From contig NZ_PVXL01000050.1 in assembly GCF_002995805.1 (NCBI RefSeq), positions 62,001 through 126,000 of the forward strand: 64,000 nucleotides of DNA, read 5' to 3'. Positions 62,378 to 64,000 of the stretch are shown one piece after another. Every line of letters starts with the position of its first letter. The first letter of the stretch is position 1. The translations under genes and the position numbers were made by a program. The notes beneath the pieces are model-generated. The model worked only from the letters and a program-made list of their open reading frames with translations. It did no database searches and was not told where the DNA came from. The stretch comes from Neomoorella stamsii. Its GTDB lineage: Bacteria > Bacillota > DSM-521 > Neomoorellales > Neomoorellaceae.

Positions 62378-63172
62378 TTGTTAGTAGATCTCAATCCAAT
62401 TGCCTTTCACCTGGGACCTATAGCGGTGCGCTGGTACGGCATCTTTATGGCCCTCTCTTTCCTGGTGGGTTCCTGGTACCTGTACCGGGAGGGCCTGAGG
62501 CGGGGCCTGGAAGAAGACTTTCTCCTCAACCTGGCCATTATTGTCATTATTTCCGGCGTTATCGGGGCACGGTTGATGTTTGTCCTGGCCAATTACCCCA
62601 CCTGGTTCCTGACGGACCGCATCCAGATACTTAAAATCTACGAAGGTGGCCTCTCCTGGCACGGCGGCCTCCTGGGAGGCTTCCTGGCCGGCTGGCTTTA
62701 TGCCCGCTGGAAAAGGGTTGATGCCAACCAGCTGGCGGACCTGGTGGTGCCGGGCCTGGCCTTCGGCTATTTCCTGGTGCGTATCGCCAACATCTTTAAT
62801 CAGGAAGTATTGGGCCGGCCCACGGATTTCTGGTTTGGCCGCTGGCCGGCCCAGGTTATCGGTTCGGCCATTGGCCTGCTTCTCCTGGCCCGTTATTTTT
62901 ATGTCCAGAGCAAAAATCCACCCCACGGCTACCAGTTCTGGTCCTTCATTTTCTATCATCAGATACTGCGCGCCGTCATTGAAGAAACGGTGCGGGACAA
63001 TCCCCTGGACGTTTGGGGGTATATCGTTCCCCACTGGGGCCTGGGCTTTTTTACCCTGACCCAGCTTACCACCCCTCCCATCCTGTTCCTGGCTTATTAC
63101 TTCATGTGGCGCTCGCGCCGGGCCGCCAGGGGCGGCAAAAATTCCCATCGCTTTGATTTTACCTCCAGATAA
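62378..63172 (+). CDS. lgt: Prolipoprotein diacylglyceryl transferase
   Basis: Attaches diacylglycerol to the lipobox cysteine of prelipoproteins in the inner membrane. 264 residues, seven helices, with the family segments VRWYGIFMALSF, LSWHGGLLGG and RIANIFNQEVLGRPTDFWFG, followed by HQILRAVIEE. The TTG at 62378 lies 7 bases after GGAGG. The ATG at 62372 is only one base from it and is less likely. It would modify lipoproteins such as the ferric-type binding protein in this window. Confidence 0.93.
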   Translation: MLVDLNPIAFHLGPIAVRWYGIFMALSFLVGSWYLYREGLRRGLEEDFLLNLAIIVIISGVIGARLMFVLANYPTWFLTDRIQILKIYEGGLSWHGGLLGGFLAGWLYARWKRVDANQLADLVVPGLAFGYFLVRIANIFNQEVLGRPTDFWFGRWPAQVIGSAIGLLLLARYFYVQSKNPPHGYQFWSFIFYHQILRAVIEETVRDNPLDVWGYIVPHWGLGFFTLTQLTTPPILFLAYYFMWRSRRAARGGKNSHRFDFTSR

Positions 63173-63492
63173 ATATTAATTGTGGAAGTCAAAAGGATAC
63201 CAGGGCTGGGAAAAGGATGAGGAAAAAGAAACGGCTAAGCAGAAGCGCCTAGCCACAAAGGAAGATAAACGGCATCCCTTATCCGAATGTAGGTTAACTT
63301 TTGCGTTTAACCTTTTCTGTAAATGGTTTCGCCTACCCTGGGTCCGTTTTGAGGGAGTGCTGTATAAACTACAGGTTCATATTAGCCGGCAACATGAATG
63401 ATTGTAACAAGCGAATTAGATGCAATCCAGACCTATTGGGTAACCGGGGGATACCATGGAAAGACAAGGCGCCGGGGCAAGCCCGCTTTTGG
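63173..63492. other. Intergenic region between convergent genes
   Basis: Short frames on the plus strand lack ribosome sites and family features. At 63292-63316 GGTTAA / TTAACC with a following TTTTC could act as a weak terminator. Confidence 0.4.
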
Positions 63493-64000
63493 TTACTGCT
63501 TCACAATTACCATCTGGCTAGAGGGATCCCAGGTAACCCTGGCCTTAAGGCCTTCGCCGATGAATCTTAACGGGACCATTACCCGGCCATCTACTATGGA
63601 GGCCGGTACATCCAACGTTACAGGAGTGCCGTTTACCATTGCCTCAGGGCTGTCAACCGAAAGTTGAATCTGAATATCAGCTCGGACTACGGTAACCTGT
63701 CTCTTAGTTCCGTCCCAGGATACTTGAGCTCCCAGGCTTTCTGCCAGGGCTCGGAAGGGGACCAAAGTTCGTCCTTCTTTGATTTGTGGCTGTACATCGA
63801 AAGTCGGCTTTTTACCATTTACGAAGACTTTAACCCCTTCTTTGTTCAAATTCTGATAGGTTTTACTAATTTGGTCGAAGATATTGGGGTCATTGGGGTT
63901 GAGGGCGGCGGCCTTCTCGTAATTCTCCAGGGCTTCGTCCAGTTCGCCTTGCAGTTCCAGTAGCTCTCCTAACATTTCGTAAACGTCATCGTCGTCTGCT
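63493..64000 (-). CDS. TPR and copper-amine-oxidase-N-like domain protein (5' end outside window)
   Basis: The visible 169 residues begin with an acidic stretch (ADDDDVYE), then the end of a tetratricopeptide repeat (ALENYEKAAALNPNDPN), then a copper-amine-oxidase N-terminal/stalk-like domain: VKVFVNGKKPTFDVQPQIKE, GRTLVPFRALAESLGAQV and VPLRFIGEGLKARVTW. This domain is common in exported or wall-associated proteins of Gram-positive thermophiles and binds no copper itself. The frame stays open to the window edge, so the protein is longer and probably has a signal peptide. Confidence 0.85.
   Translation of the reverse strand, partial: ADDDDVYEMLGELLELQGELDEALENYEKAAALNPNDPNIFDQISKTYQNLNKEGVKVFVNGKKPTFDVQPQIKEGRTLVPFRALAESLGAQVSWDGTKRQVTVVRADIQIQLSVDSPEAMVNGTPVTLDVPASIVDGRVMVPLRFIGEGLKARVTWDPSSQMVIVKQ

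Noticed and set aside
63180-63667. Small plus-strand frames downstream of lgt
   Set aside because: No ribosome sites or family features. Part is antisense to the TPR-containing gene.

Overview
The window looks like the chromosome of a thermophilic, low-GC-phylum (Firmicutes) anaerobe, most likely Moorella or a close relative. This is inferred from gene content and style, not from a database match: many GTG/TTG starts with strong Shine-Dalgarno (SD) sites, the core order tpiA-gpmI-eno ... secG-rnr-smpB-ssrA, AgrB/AgrD peptides, a Mo-bis-MGD oxidoreductase, a lysine-2,3-aminomutase family enzyme, M-box and c-di-AMP riboswitches, and CtsR-type heat-shock operators.

Layout. 0-18 kb is a conserved core: end of the glycolytic operon, corA, secG, RNase R, smpB, tmRNA, an MscS channel, a radical SAM protein, a secreted coiled-coil protein, two tRNAs and hsp20. 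18.7-32.4 kb is an accessory and decaying zone. It holds a broken AbrB/PIN toxin-antitoxin pair, remnants of IS21-, IS3- and IS1182-type elements, a ferric-type ABC importer whose ATPase start is frameshifted, a GC-rich FAD oxidoreductase followed by a twice-frameshifted nitroreductase, a truncated ABC ATPase and several short coding remnants. 32.4-38.6 kb is ordinary again (DUF2680-like secreted protein, yqeY, thioesterase, glycerate kinase) and ends with an M-box riboswitch driving a duplicated-permease ABC transporter. 38.6-44.1 kb (citrate synthase, a PocR-GAF-GAF-HD-GYP protein, a decayed GGDEF domain, an integrase tail) lies between a 25-bp fragment of tRNA-Ala and the intact tRNA-Ala. 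It separates the ABC ATPase from an ORF that resembles the C-terminal domain normally attached to such ATPases.

44-64 kb holds sfsA; an agr-like quorum-sensing cassette (sensor-like membrane protein, AgrB, AgrD) followed by a membrane GGDEF/HD-GYP protein; a sulfur block (TusA, a LysR gene split by a stop codon, a YeeE/YedE transporter, a PsrABC-like molybdoenzyme); a five-gene operon encoding a glycosyltransferase/PIG-L deacetylase fusion, a GCS2-type ligase, a phosphatidylserine decarboxylase-like protein and a DedA protein; a c-di-AMP riboswitch in front of an aminomutase with glutamate-type specificity residues; a cytosine deaminase-like amidohydrolase; lgt; and the end of a TPR/copper-amine-oxidase-like protein.

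The strongest leads for new biology are (1) the agr peptide cassette apparently wired to c-di-GMP turnover, (2) the Mg-sensing M-box controlling an ABC transporter with no binding protein, (3) the c-di-AMP riboswitch controlling predicted beta-glutamate synthesis, and (4) the glycosyltransferase-deacetylase/ligase/decarboxylase operon.
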